From: Copromyces sp. CBS 386.78
Taxonomy: Eukaryota > Ascomycota > Sordariomycetes > Sordariales > Sordariaceae
DNA: 64,000 nucleotides
Assembly: GCA_030685235.1 (NCBI GenBank)
Contig: MU839095.1
Span: 62,001 to 126,000 of the forward strand
Direction: 5' to 3'
Shown here: positions 35,490-47,609 of the stretch, piece by piece
How the letters are laid out: each line of letters begins with the position of its first letter
How positions within the stretch are numbered: the stretch's first letter is position 1
Program-made: the position numbers and the translations under genes
The notes under the pieces: model-generated
What the model saw: only the letters and a program-made list of their open reading frames with translations
Database searches by the model: none
What the model was told of the DNA's origin: nothing

Positions 35490-38400
35490 ATGGCATCTGC
35501 GCCGTTCTTGGTGAGTGGTAAAGACTGCGATTGATCTGCAGCGGAAAATACCAAGCATCAAAAGCCGTGTACGTGCGTACCAAGATTCATCTAACGATCA
35601 AACTGGAAAGGCGGAAGTACCGTGTGAACTCGTTTTTTTTCCTTTTTTTTTTTCGCATCCAGGATATGAGCCGCTCGTCCGCATGTTGCACTGCATCGCT
35701 TGAAGCATAGTACAGTCAGCGACCTAAGATGCTCGGATGCTTCTATCGTCAAAATAAGCATCCTAGGTACATATGCGACATTCACGAGGACCGCCGCCGC
35801 CATTCATAGGACTTGTTTTGGCATAATTCCTATTTATTCTGAGCACAAGTCCATAAACAACTGAATCTTCCAGTCGAGGGAATCTTTCCCCGCGTTCCAC
35901 TTTGGATGTACTTTCCTCCAATCATCTTCACCACCTATCCTCTGCCACCTTGATGACCTATCCCTATCAGTCGATGGTCGATAATGTTCAAAATTTTCCG
36001 AGATCAACATCATCTCAGCTATATCCGTTCTTTTTTGCATCATTTCTACAAGTCTTCCTTCCCCACCAACATCGCAAACCTGCATGATCGATTATCATCA
36101 CACTCGTTCGATCTGGACGATCCGGAGTCAGATACGTATGGGTCTGTTCTGGGGACCCTTAGGTTCCCCCGTTCACCGCAACTGGCGGTCCTGTTCGCAT
36201 TTCGAACCCCTATCCATCTTGCCCGGGTTGGAGAGAGGCACACGATGCGCTTCTCCTGCTTTGTTGTTTCAGATCCTACCGCCATTCAACCGGCTCCGCC
36301 AATTGGCTGGAAACGATGAAGACGCCCACTCAAGCGGGTTACGTTCTTGGCTTTTACACTAGACAAAGCAAGAAGGTAATTCCCAGGGCAATGGGTCCTC
36401 ATGCCCCATGTCAACTTCATCCTGTCTTGTACAATGTGCCCGTCGTGAAGTTTGATCTTCCCTCAGAGGAAGTTCCAGAACACAAGAGTCATGCACAGGC
36501 CCTTGATCAAGTGCTTGGATACCCACACACAACTAACAAAAAAGTTCTCCGCATCCTTCGAGGGCAAAAAAAGAAAAAAAAGCGAAGAAAAGACTCCAAC
36601 AACTCGCATGCAAGTACGGAGATGAGGACTTCAAAGTGCGAAACTCGAAAACTCAACTCGTATTCAATACATTCCGTTATACTCCACAGCCTTGACATCA
36701 CCACATGGCTCTTCATGAATCTTGAACAGAAACCGGCTGAACGGATGCTTACAGGATCACGAAAACACCCCCCACTGATCTCGGATAAGTCTTGTAGGCC
36801 CCGACTTGAATACAATAGACGGTGTGGATTGTTTGATGGGAGCACACAGTCTACGAGATCAAGCCGATATCGCGCATCCGTCCATCCATTGGGCCGAACA
36901 CTGTCCGCAGTTCGACCTGCTGGGTTGAATTGTGGTGTCGAACTACGCCTCCTCTTCCCACTTCCCCGGCCCTCGACAAGTATTTTCTGGAAAGGAGCAG
37001 GCATTTGTCGCTTAGAGGTCATGTCTCACAACATTTCCTCTCGTTTTCCGCTTCGGGCAAGTGTTGCGTCGGAGTCCACAGTAAACTGAAGAGAATTCCT
37101 CAACGGCCATGCGCAGGAACTGTTGCCACTCAAGAGCCATTACTCGTCAGTCGGGTAGAGTGGGGGAAGACAGGGCGAACCGAGCCCTGACGAGTACGCT
37201 CCTTGTTTGGCCACAATTATTGAACGTAAGACTGCAGTGCCTTGGTATTATTCCGATGCCACTGCCTGGAATAGTCTTCATCCACCAAGATACAGATGTG
37301 CAAATATGCCAAGCGGCAGTCTGTCTCCTCCCGAAACATAGTGTCTCTAAACTCCTTGACCACAGGCGAAATTTGCAAATGGGAGCCTCACCTGAACATT
37401 TCTGAGCCCATACAAGCAAGTCACTATGACAATGCCGAGGCCGCCACTTATGCTTTCTGTTTCTTGACTGAGAAATGGCAGCAGGTTGCTTTAGAATTGC
37501 TGATGACCCTTGGCTGGAGAGAAAGGCATATCGCCCTGGCAGATGTGCCTCCCACGTGCTCATCATGCTGTTAAGCGTGCTACTACCGCAGGATTGGCAG
37601 TTCAATATAATTCGGCTGGACCTGCATATCGACACCCTTCCGACGCCCTCATATGGAACAACGCGACGGCTACCTGCTTCCAAATCCGCTCTTACCCCGC
37701 CTGCAAAAGCTTTATTCTGCTGATGATAGGGGAGTATGAACAAATAAGTATGCAACAAGACGCTTTTGCTCGAGCACCTTGCCCGAAATTCGAATCCGGA
37801 GCACCTACAATGCGCCCTGTCGGTATTGCCATGATGCACACGGGAGAAATACATCACATCTCCGACTTTTCCTACTTTGGTTCCAGTGCCCGTCTGTCTG
37901 TCTGCGGATCCCTCTCTCTGTCCGTCCATCTGCAGCCCCTGGACGTCAAGAGATGGCACATCCGTCTAAACTTTCATGTTGGAGGAATAAACTTTCCGAA
38001 GACCTACCTGGGCTACAGTACATGTCCAGTTAGTCGTACGCAGGCTGTGTATGGTTAAATGGCCGGAAATAGCAAAAGCCGGTAGTAGACAATTTCTTCT
38101 GGGCCCCATAGAGTATCCGTTTCGCTGATGATTGATTCCCTTTCTGAGTTCATGTCCCGGTACTTTTGTGCCTGCGCAGAGATGGAAAGGGGTGAGGTAA
38201 GTGAGCGAAGGGACAAAGAGGGAAGGGATGGATCCCTTGTATTCTACCGCAGAATTCTTTCCTATTTCTACTGTACAGGATGTACAAAGACTGACAAGAC
38301 TGGCTGACAGTGACGAGTGGACAGGCAGGGCAAGTGACAGACAACAGGCTTCAGGCAAAGTAGGCTACACCAAAAGCCCTTCATGAACATTACGCATTGC

Positions 38401-39075
38401 TCACCTGCTGGATCTCTGGAAATAGAACGGTCAATGAAAAGGGTGTTAACCGAGATCTAAAAACACTGATGACGGAAGGACTGGACCCCAAAACAACCCA
38501 TCATGGCAAAATCATTGTCCTTCAACAGCCATCATTCTGAGAATGGCCGTATGTAATTGCTCCATTGTATATGGGTCGTGGTGTCACAGAGTTTCAGTGT
38601 CCCACGCCCCCGAAACCGCAGCGAGGAAAGACACTTCAGACACTGATATCCCTCAGCTCCGGGTTGTGTTCGAATCAGTTCCGGGCTCTGTTCGAAACAA
38701 CAAGGCGGAGGTTTGCCTTGTTCTATCTGGTTGTAACACTTTCTCACTTCCCCAAAGCGAGACCGAACAAGGGACTTAGTTACCCGCAAAAGAGAAGACA
38801 GTGAGTGGCACTGGCACGCTGGGGGTTGGTTGATGTGTGGCGCTAAATCAGGAGGTTGATGATAATGCTAGACAAAAAAGTCAAGAAGCACTAGATCATC
38901 GATGATAGATGATAGTTGTTGGACGGACAAACACCAATACTCAGTCCTAGACTTGGTTCCAGCTAACGATATTCAAATTGCCTCGCTCGCACTCACTCCC
39001 CCAAACCATTCTAATTCATTCCTTCCTTTATCTGGCTTGATTGAAATCACCACATCAATCACAACAACAAAGGAG

Positions 39076-39131
39076 ATGAAGAAGAAAAAAAAAAGAAGAA
39101 AAGAAAAGAAGAAGAGAAAAGGAAAAAAAAA
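39076..39131 (+). repeat. Purine (A/G) low-complexity tract
   Basis: Almost uninterrupted AAG/AGA/AAA sequence. It yields a Lys/Arg run in one frame, which I take as low complexity, not protein. Confidence 0.7.
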
Positions 39132-39893
39132 CCAACAAGGAGGAATACGATTCAGAAAAAAGAAAAGAAGAGGAGGGGTGGACATACAGCTGGTAATCCG
39201 ATTCGAACGCACAGTCGGGGGCAAGGACGGAAGGAAGGGGGATAGTTACCGACTACCGTGACCGCTGCACCATCTTACCAGCCTGCCACGGAAGGAACGA
39301 CACAGGAAGTAATACATATACCGGGAAGGAAAGAAAAGTCGGGATGGAGGAGGGACGGGCGGGAGCGACTGGACAATGGAAGGTGTCATAAACCTAGATA
39401 CATGCTTGCCTGATCAGCTCGTCCATTACTTACGTTCATCAGCTGTTCTATCGTCTATGTGATGAAGAGCTATGATGAGAAGCAGAATGACACTTTGCCA
39501 CTCCTTCTTCAACCAGAAAGCAACAGTGCACTCATCCCATCCCGACAAATGCCTTTTACATTTCCTTAGAATAGTATCTAGCTTTTCAGTTCTCCTTTGT
39601 CGCCTAAAACTACCATCGCACAAAAACACCTCCTACCCCTAGTCTCAGTATTAACCTCCACTTTTCCTTCCACTCTCACTGGGAAATAAGATAGATAGGT
39701 AATTGACGAATCCAGCTGACGAATGAGGCGCATCACAAGCCCGCACTCCAAAGCCAAACGCCGAGAAGCTGATTGTCCCAAGAGATGATATGATAAACGA
39801 TGTCTTATCTCCTGATACAGCCGCGTGTTGAGACATGTGCTCACTGCCAAGGGCAGATGCTAAGGCGCGGATGGGAGTGTCTCGCACACCAAG

Positions 39894-39928
39894 TTTTTTT
39901 TTTAGGTTTTTTTTTTTAGGTTTTTTTT
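39894..39928 (+). repeat. T-rich tandem repeat (T8-11 + AGG)
   Basis: Three T-runs separated by AGG. It contains TTAGG but not the TTAGGG telomere unit. Confidence 0.7.
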
Positions 39929-41790
39929 ACGCTGCCGCTGAGTTCCAGGTTACTACCTTCTTAGTTAGTCTGTCTTCTCTCCTGATTATCTTGACGGAAA
40001 CTGTATAGTCAAGGAAGCGGCTCTGAGTGGTGAAATGGCATGCGATTTTCCATATGGACACTTCGCACGTCTGGAGTTGAAGCCGGCTCAAGGAAGAGCA
40101 TTGGAGCTCACTCACTCATGTAATTGCATCATCTAACCGCTGAATTTAATATGTAGAAGCACATACATTGCAACCACTCACTTGAGCTTGCCTATCGATA
40201 TTCCCGAGTCATCAGCAGCAGTCACGTAGCTAGACGTAGGTAGCTGTCAGCGTAGGTCGGCGTTAACGTTGAGGACTGCCTACCTGCTGGTCAATGAATA
40301 TCTGTCAAATGTCATCATCCGCCATTTTTGCAGGCCTGAGGAGTCCATCCACTCGGCATATCCTCACCCGTTTGGTTTCCCAAGAGCCACGTAACACTTC
40401 ACGAATGTCAGTGTCCCTCTCTGCCCTGCCCTGGTTACTACCGTTACTGCTCCACCATTATTTGCCATGAGAAATATCTCGAACCCTCGTGCCATCCAAC
40501 ACTGGCAGCCGGTTCTGGCTCTCTGTACAATCTAATGCGAGTTTGTTTGTTAGTTTGGTACTTCAGCATACCGGACAAGATTAATCCTAAAGTGTCACAA
40601 ACCTCACAAGGATAAAATTTAAGGACTAGGTACGAATTAGAAAAGCATTAATGAAATTCAATATGGCATATACAAGGTATTATCACGCTGTTGTTGTAGA
40701 ACGAAACGGTACAATTAGATATCTAAACACCTAGGAAGGTTGACCAGAGGTCTCGAACTAACAAACAAACCAGTATCGAACTGTATGGCTCAAGCAGTCT
40801 ATGATGCAATAAGCGGCCATGATGTTATTCCCGAGAGCCTGTGTTCTCACTTTTTTCGAAGAATGGTAAGGGGTTATCAGAGCATGGTTGATGTCATAAT
40901 ATTGTTCCTGTTCTCAGTCAGACTCAGACCTAGGTGAGACCCGGAGAAAACCCTGCAGAGGTGTAGCCTTATGATGGCACCGAGTACAATGAACTACTCA
41001 CTAGAGTACGTAAAACAGTTGAGGCCCTAGGGGGAACCAACGTCAAGGTGTCAGGAGAAGCAACATCAACAATGTCAGAGTCGGGTAAGCCCGGATAGTG
41101 ATGGCACAGACACAGGCACAGTAAGGTGAGACCACCGCGTTGCCCGAGAGAGGAAGGAACAGAATGGGATATGTAAGCAAGGGCTTACCGTGTGCAATCG
41201 CTGCGCCGTTCGTTGTACTCGTGTCCGTAGGACAACCTGAGTACCCTGTGAAATAGAATGTCTGTCAAAACGTAGTCTAGAGGTCATGTGTACGACGAAG
41301 CTGTCAGTTGTCGGTCCTGTTGAGGCAGGACACTTCTTCTTTTGGACCCCGACTGAATCCTGAAACCACCAATGACATACGTACCTCGAGAGTTGTTTCC
41401 ATGATCTTTTGGACGGAAGGTGAATAAACGTATGTACAAGGTACTACTGTTCAGTTCGTAACCTTCCCTCACCCCATTTGCTGCCCCTTGCGCAATATCA
41501 TTTGAAGACACAAGGAATGCCAGCCTACACAGACGACGCCCTCTTGCTATCCTCAAACGCTTGCTTTGCATTGTCTATTCTTCACCAGAAGGTCCTAGGA
41601 GGGTATGTAGAGGTTATGATCATTACCATACCGATCCATTCTTCACTAACACCCATACCGTCTTTCTGGGCAACATCTTTCACCCTTGGCAAATTCTCCT
41701 TGCAGTTCTGTTCTTCCTGCTAAGTCCTGTTGTTCTGCCAGGTTTCCCTTCCTGCTTCCCTTTCACTCCTGCCTGCATTCTTCTCGTGCT

Positions 41791-42821
41791 TTACGACGAT
41801 GACGAAGCAGCAGCTGGTGCCTTGTTGTCACTAGGGGGAACGAAGACCTCGGCGGAACGGGGGATAGGCCAATGGGCATAGATCATCTGCTTCCTGAGGT
41901 GCACGGGTGTGACGTTGGGAGGTTGGTCGGGGATTTCCTTCTTGAGACCCTTTATGGTGGGAAGAGATTTGGTAAGTTATCGCACAAGGATATTTGGGAT
42001 GAACATGTGGTGGGTGAGTGAGCGAGTGAGATCGATGATGTCTTGTAGAGTAAGAACAATAATAGGTAGAGCCCGAAATATCTTGTTCGAGTCATGCACT
42101 GGTACCATGCGGATCTGATGGTGTGGGTGATGGATGAAAGGTTACGTACCAAGTTCTCAAACACACACTTGTTCAGCTTCCACTCGGCAGGACGGCATTG
42201 CCAGAGCTGCTGGTTGTTGTCCTCAAGGCATGTCCAGTGCTTGCGGAACTCTTCCAGGCATGACTTGTTGATGTCGGCGATACTGCGACAGAGGTTCGAC
42301 CCCGTATCCATGTTAGCCAAAGTGTCTCCACAATGTTCCCCGTACTCCTTATCCACGACATGACTCTCTCCCCAGGTCTTTTATATATTCCACCACCAAA
42401 CCTTCCATCACGAAGACTTACACGCTCCGGGCGCATCTGGTAACCCTTCGGCCCTCCTTCAAACACTCAAACTCGCCCTTTCCGGGGTTCTCGTTCTTGC
42501 ACTGCATGAAATCATCGTTGTATTCGCGGCACCGGGCTCCGATGAAGAAGGCGGCCGACATAAGCGGGGCAGAACTGGCACCGAGCTCCTTGACCTTGGG
42601 GATCGAGTCCGGTAAGGGGGTGGTGTCGTAAAGGACCTGCTGGTTGAAGCTGTGATATGGAATGATGGTCAGCTCCTCGTAAATGGAGAATGTCTGTAGG
42701 GATTGATGGGGTCGCAATTGCAGTCGCCGTCGCCAGCTGGGCAATCGCGAAACATGCCAATTGCTCTCCTGCAGCTGGGCGTAAGCTGGGGGGTCACATA
42801 CTGGGGAATCCGAGAAGCCAT
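41791..42821 (-). CDS. nuo-20.8: Complex I subunit NUO-20.8 (NDUFA8 / PGIV family)
   Basis: Accessory subunit of mitochondrial NADH:ubiquinone oxidoreductase on the intermembrane-space side, imported by the Mia40 disulfide relay. Exons 42821-42802, 42649-42422, 42282-42150 and 41949-41791 give 179 residues, the expected size. Four CX9C motifs are visible: CREYNDDFMQC, CLKEGRRVTRC, CLEEFRKHWTC and CRPAEWKLNKC, the exact double-CHCH arrangement of this family. LYDTTPLPDSIPKVKELG and GARC lead in; QPPNVTPVHLR follows in the last exon, and the tail is Ala/Ser-rich. The 20-nt first exon codes MASRIP. It is head-to-head with nup54, 633 bp apart, and may share a promoter region with it. Confidence 0.96.
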
Positions 42822-43454
42822 CTTGTCGGTTCAGGCGAGCCTGTCGTTGATCGCAAAGCAATAATTCGAAGCTTCGAGAGCAGGTTTTGGACGGGTAGCT
42901 TGGTGATGGTGTCGCACCTCTTGCCGGCTATGGCCTGGCTGTGCGTGGGCCGTGACTGATTGCTCTTTGATTGGCTGGTGAGGCTGGCAGAGGTCAAGTC
43001 TTGGCGTTCATTGCCCGCCTGCTCACCTTCCAGCGACCTCGGTGAGCCGCAACAGACCTGACGCGCTAGAACCGACCAGAGGAGCTTTGACCTGAGAGCC
43101 AGAAGTGGGCGCGGCCCGTCGTCTGGCTGTCAACGTACAACCCCGTAAATTTCTACACCAAGAATTGCCCAGCAACGACGGCTTTGCGAATCGGGACAAC
43201 CTTGTTTCCCGACTTAGTATCTGATATAACAACCTCTTCGATTATCCCAGCCAAAGTCGAACTTGATCGCCTGCCTATAAGCTGCGACTACGACCGCGTT
43301 TTAGTGGACCAATTCATCCAACCTCTGCCGTGAATCCCCATCGTCGCTGTTTGTTTTATTTCACGGGCTTCAGCTGTTTCCATCCGCACGCGCCGTCTCC
43401 CTCTTTGCGCGCTCTACGACATAAATTTCGCAACTACACAAGACTACCGACACC
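42822..43454. promoter_or_regulatory. Bidirectional promoter region (nuo-20.8 / nup54)
   Basis: A 633 bp gap between two divergent starts, so both promoters must lie within or close to it. I could not identify a specific element with confidence. Confidence 0.5.
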
Positions 43455-43628
43455 ATGAGTTTATTCGGTACAACCCAGCCGCAGGGCCAATCCCTTTTCG
43501 GTGCTCCCCAGCAAGGCACTTCGTTGTTCGGGCAAACGGTAAGCCCATCCCTCTGCCATCTTCCGTCGGAATGTGCTTGGAGCAAGCGCAAGCTGAATGG
43601 AACCGAACGCTGACGTGCCGGATTCAAA

Positions 43629-43663
<35 letters not shown>

Positions 43664-44715
43664 ACAACAACCGACCGCCTCCATCCTCGGCCAGGCGCCC
43701 CAGAACCAGCAGTTGGGCAGCTCTCTATGGCAACCCGGAAGCCAGACAACTTGTACGTTGCGCCCATAGCTACCTTCAGGCAACCCGTCGATTTGCTACC
43801 GTTGCCGAATCCTTCACACATGCCACCTTTCACAAACCCCGATGACAAGATGGACAAAAACCTTGCAATGTTTGCTGACCTCCGACTGCGTGCAGACCAG
43901 AAGCCGATCCCGGAGCAGATCCAAGTCATCACCCAGAAATGGGACCCAACCAACCCCAACTGCGCCTTCAAGACGTACCTATACAACAAGGTCGATGAGC
44001 ACGCCGCTCCGCTCTACCAGCCCGGACCGAACGACGACCCCAAGGAATGGGAAGAGGCTCTCGCGAAGAAGCCAGCGCCGAACTACATCCCCGTGCTATG
44101 CGCTGGTTTCCCCGCCATCGTCGCGCGCCTGCTCCTCCAACGGCGCGTGATCACCGAGTTCAACAACAAGCTGCACGCCATCAACGCCAGCCTGGACGAG
44201 ATCCTGTCGCGCCACGACCTCGAACACTCGGTGCGCGCGCTCAAGGCGAGGAGGAGGCACGCGGAGCTGAGCAAGCGGTGCTTGGCGCTGGCGTCGCGAG
44301 TGCAGGTGCTGCGCAACAGGGGGTACGCGCTGAGCAGCGACGAGGACGAGCTCAAGCAGAAGCTGGCCAAGATCGACAAGAACATCCAGGACCCGGCGCT
44401 GAGCGCGCGCATGGAGGAGCTCTGGAGCAGGCTGATCATCTTGAGGGGATATGCGGACAATCTGAAGGATGAGGTCAACAAGCCGGGCTTTGCGGAGAGC
44501 GATGGACTTGGTGAGGAGATTGAGGCGAAGGCGAAGAAGGTTTGTGCCTCTATGCTGGCATACCCTGATCCTGTTCAACTGATGCTAACTTGAACACGCA
44601 GATCCTCGAGGATTACGAGAAGCAGCTGCAGCACCTCAAAAAGCAGGTCGATGAAGCCAGGAAGGATTATGATGACTGGGAGAAGGAACATCAGCCTTCT
44701 CCGGCGCCCATGTAA
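43455..44715 (+). CDS. nup54: Nucleoporin Nup54/Nup57 (central-channel FG nucleoporin)
   Basis: Member of the Nsp1-Nup54-Nup62-type channel trimer that forms the permeability barrier of the nuclear pore. Exons 43455-43538, 43632-43752, 43896-44539 and 44602-44715 give 320 residues. The short FG part has MSLFGTTQ, SLFGAPQ and SLFGQT, then a polyglutamine run. The structured part begins at KPIPEQIQVITQKWDP with NPNCAFKTYLYNKV, the Nup54 alpha/beta region. Long coiled coils follow (RALKARRRHAELSKRCL, DELKQKLAKIDKN) and the end is EKQLQHLKKQVDEARK. The join at 43752/43896 makes a Tyr codon and is the only solution I found that links LWQPGSQTT to QKPIPEQ; a retained or alternative exon there (43753-43895) is possible since the frame is open. 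Only two or three FG repeats is few for this family. Confidence 0.92.
43632..43670 (+). repeat. CAG/CAA polyglutamine run in nup54
   Basis: Thirteen consecutive Gln codons directly after an intron acceptor that itself reads CAG, so the exact splice point within the run is ambiguous by one or more codons. Confidence 0.85.
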
Positions 44716-45586
44716 AGGGGAGAGTCCATGGTGGAGTAAGAGTGGTTCAAGGGGAGGAATCGATCAGAAAGTCTGGCAGGGCCACCTGAGAACTTGGCGA
44801 GAAAACCAAACCCGTGGCCAAAGGCTTTTAATGTGGAAAAAGATGGACAGGAGCGGAACGGGATCGACTGTACAAAGCATGTATCGGCGTTCAGTGGTTT
44901 GTGTGTGAACTGGTGGTTGGAAATGGAGAAAACACGATAACCCGTGAGGGGCCTTTCGGTCACAGCACCGTAACCCCCCTATTCAAACTTGGATGTTTAC
45001 ATGGGAACAGTCTAGGCAGTTATCTTACACCAATTCAAGCCGATATGCCCATTCTTTAATATGCACTTCGTGACGGATCATGCGCATTGAAAATGCGGCA
45101 TTAGTATCTCAATTATACATCCGACCTTGGGTGCCGAAATCTACCAGCTTTAGTAACTTGTATCCTTTTACACGGGGGCAGCATATACTTTACTGCGAAG
45201 TGGTACGCCAGCGCCGTGACAGACTTGGGGCGATAGGCGAGAGCCACAAGTAGACGGGTTGTGACTTGTGCACATATACCGCCATCATGGCAGTCCGCAA
45301 AGGTCCGTAGAAGGATTTTAAACTTGACGTGTACAATCAAATAGATAAAAGCGCTTCATGCTTCAGCCCAATGCTTCTTGACACATATCGTACAAGCTAG
45401 GGAGCAAGTCCCGTCTGGCATGGGTATCATATCATCGATTCCGTGGGCCTAGCCGTGCTGCATAGATCGGGGCGGCTCAGGCAAACGCAGGCCGGTTGAT
45501 TCCATCTAACGTATTTGTTCACTCGGTGATTGCGACTTAGGCTTCTTGTTCTTGTTCGTTGCACTGGTGATTTATGTGTGGTACAT
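44716..45586. other. Tail-to-tail intergenic region (nup54 / tom5)
   Basis: About 870 bp of 3' flanks. No gene or RNA seen. Confidence 0.5.
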
Positions 45587-45975
45587 TTAGAGGACCTTGC
45601 TGACGGCGTCAATGACGAAGGGAGCTGCATAGGGTTTCTCGTTAGCTTCCATGCCAGACCGAAGGACGGGGACAGGTACGTAGGAAGACGAACAGAGGTA
45701 GAGCGCAACGGCAGTGAAGACGGCACGCTGGATGGTGAAGGTGGCCTCGGCCTCGGCGGCCTGGAGCTCCTCGCGGGAGAGGGCAGGGGGCTGGACTGTG
45801 AATAGTAAACAATGTCAGTCAGTATATGCATGGGTGGCCAACGAAGGCGATGTTGTGATGTTTTCTTTTATTGTTTGTTTTGTTGGGTTTCCAACGGATG
45901 GTGTTTTCTTTCTTTTCAAGGCAGGGCAAATCGACTAATGAGTAAGAAGGGGGGGCACATACATCCTCCGAACAT
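45587..45975 (-). CDS. tom5: Mitochondrial import receptor subunit Tom5
   Basis: Small tail-anchored protein of the TOM complex in the mitochondrial outer membrane that helps assemble and stabilise the Tom40 pore. Three exons, 45975-45963 (13 nt), 45795-45694 and 45624-45587, give only 50 residues, the family size. The product starts MFGGFQPPALSREELQ; residues ~9-22 (REELQAAEAEATFTI) are the cytosolic acidic helix, and the C-terminal segment AVFTAVALYLSPFVIDAVSKVL (in two parts AVFTAVALYLSP and FVIDAVSKVL) is the membrane anchor. Introns: 45796-45962 (GTATGT...CACAG) and 45625-45693 (GTTCGT...GCAG, with a GCTAACG branch site). It is head-to-head with gcv2. Such a small split gene is easily missed. 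Confidence 0.93.
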
Positions 45976-47609
45976 TTTTGTTTATAAGAGTCGCGTTGAC
46001 GTTATTTTGGGGAGACTGGTCGCGATATGGGCTGCTGCTGGACGATACCTACGATGGGGCCGCCGATGTGATGGATGGTCGTCTGTGAAATTTTGGATCC
46101 CCAGCTGTTTGGGGTGCCGGCCGGGGACTTGTGCAGCAGTGACGCCATGCCCCAGAATGGCTTTCCGCGCCTTGCAGGCTGGGCTTGCAGCAGCGCGCTC
46201 GCTTCTCAGCGCTGGAAAACCGGCCGCGCAGGGGTTCATTCAATCGCCCCCGCCCTCATCAGCTTGCCACCTTCCACTTCGCACGCTCGCTTGTCTTATC
46301 GGTTCTTATCGGGAACCAGCGGGCTCCCGTCCCCTCTAAGTGGAAGGTACCTACCTACGCGCTTATCGAGAATGGCAAGTCGATAAGCTCTTGAGTCTCA
46401 ACATGTAACTCCTGACGATAACCGGCCCGAAAATACCCGACATCCTCGACATTGCCGCGCTCCGATACCGACGTACACTAAAATGTCAATCACCCCGCAA
46501 GCATTTCCCCTGTATCTCTTACCCCATACCCCACACTGTTCGCCCGAGCACAAGGACCAAGATCTGGGGATATTTTGGCTAGTGACAGGACTTGGCCGAA
46601 CACTAGCAAAGTACTTTTGACAACACAAACCGGACAGGAATGATAAAAAAAAGACAGTGGGTGATACAGGTAAGTCGAACGCTCTGTATGCATCTCAACT
46701 CTACCCCGACTCACCGTTTTGTTGTTTTTCTTCTGGTCATGTGCCAGCCTGCTTGTCGTGTGTCGTTGATATTGCCTCGACCATGTTCCCCCTCACAAGT
46801 AGAAGGTACTTTGGAATGGATTCCCTGTCTCCAACCGCATTCCAATGTGTCATCCAAACTTGATCGGCCGAGAGTTCCTCGATTGCGTTAGCCACTACCG
46901 CCGGTGTCGGCCCTGACTGGTGCATAATTTTTTTTTCAACACTACAATCGTTACAATCGCTACGTCGGTTACATTTTGCGGCTTTGTTAACTGCTATTGC
47001 CAGCCATTGCGGGCTAGTCTCGAGTCTCGACTCACTCTCCTCATACTAGAATAGGGTTGCTAGTAGTCATAGGAACCACCTCTAACAGGGCGGGGATGCG
47101 CCCGGCCTTTTTGGGTGGTGTTGTGACTGTTCAGTTCTGTTGTTGTTTTGTTTGTGACTGGCTCCGGTCCGAGAGAGGGAGAGAGTGGGTGTGTGTGTGT
47201 ATCAGTTTCGTCCCTTGTCGTTGTGTTTTTGGGGTATCTCCTGTAGGAGAAAAGGTATCAAGATACCGTATCGACACCCGGGGGCGGTTCGTCCAGGGGC
47301 AGATTCGCCCCGCCTCCCGGTCCCTGACTCCTCCGTCACTACTTCCTCCATTCTCCTTCTCCTCCTTCTCCCTTTCGTCTCGTCTCTTCTTCCTTCCTCC
47401 TCCTCCTCCTTCCTCCTCCTCTTCCTCCTCCCTCATTGTCATACATCACTTCCAGTCCATCCTCCTTCCTGTCCCGTATACGGCGGTATCTACCTTCCTC
47501 ACACCCTACCTTATCCATCCGCCATCCCGCCGGGCAGTTCGGGCCTGCCTCATCCCTCCCCGCCGATCCAATTCCCGTATTCGTCGGCCAGTCCCGTTAG
47601 CTCACCAAC
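45976..47609. promoter_or_regulatory. Divergent promoter region and gcv2 leader
   Basis: This 1.6 kb region separates tom5 and gcv2. The proximal 280 bases before gcv2 are strongly pyrimidine-rich. Overlapping open frames (for example plus 47057-48142) run into gcv2 out of frame and are not genes. Expression of gcv2 probably responds to nitrogen or one-carbon state, but no such site was identified. Confidence 0.5.
47342..47434 (+). repeat. CT-rich tract upstream of gcv2
   Basis: Nearly pure pyrimidine, with repeated CTCCTC and TTCCTC units. Tracts like this often sit near fungal transcription starts. Confidence 0.7.

Larger units (their letters stand above)
35490..41790. other. Gene-poor region between transposon copy 2 and nuo-20.8
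   Basis: 6.3 kb of roughly normal composition with no gene I recognise. The longest frames (36316-37089 plus, 257 codons; 37147-37959 minus, 270 codons) overlap other frames and look random. A plus frame at 37296-37574 is somewhat protein-like. A purine-rich block is at 39076-39131 and a T-rich repeat at 39894-39928. It may hold regulatory or long noncoding RNA sequence, which cannot be decided here. Confidence 0.4.

Noticed and set aside
36316..37089. 257-codon plus frame
   Set aside because: Composition is random-like, it spans a lysine run from an A-rich tract, and other frames on both strands are similarly open.
39894..39928. Interstitial telomere repeat
   Set aside because: Units are T8-11 followed by AGG, not TTAGGG, so it is only a T-rich microsatellite.
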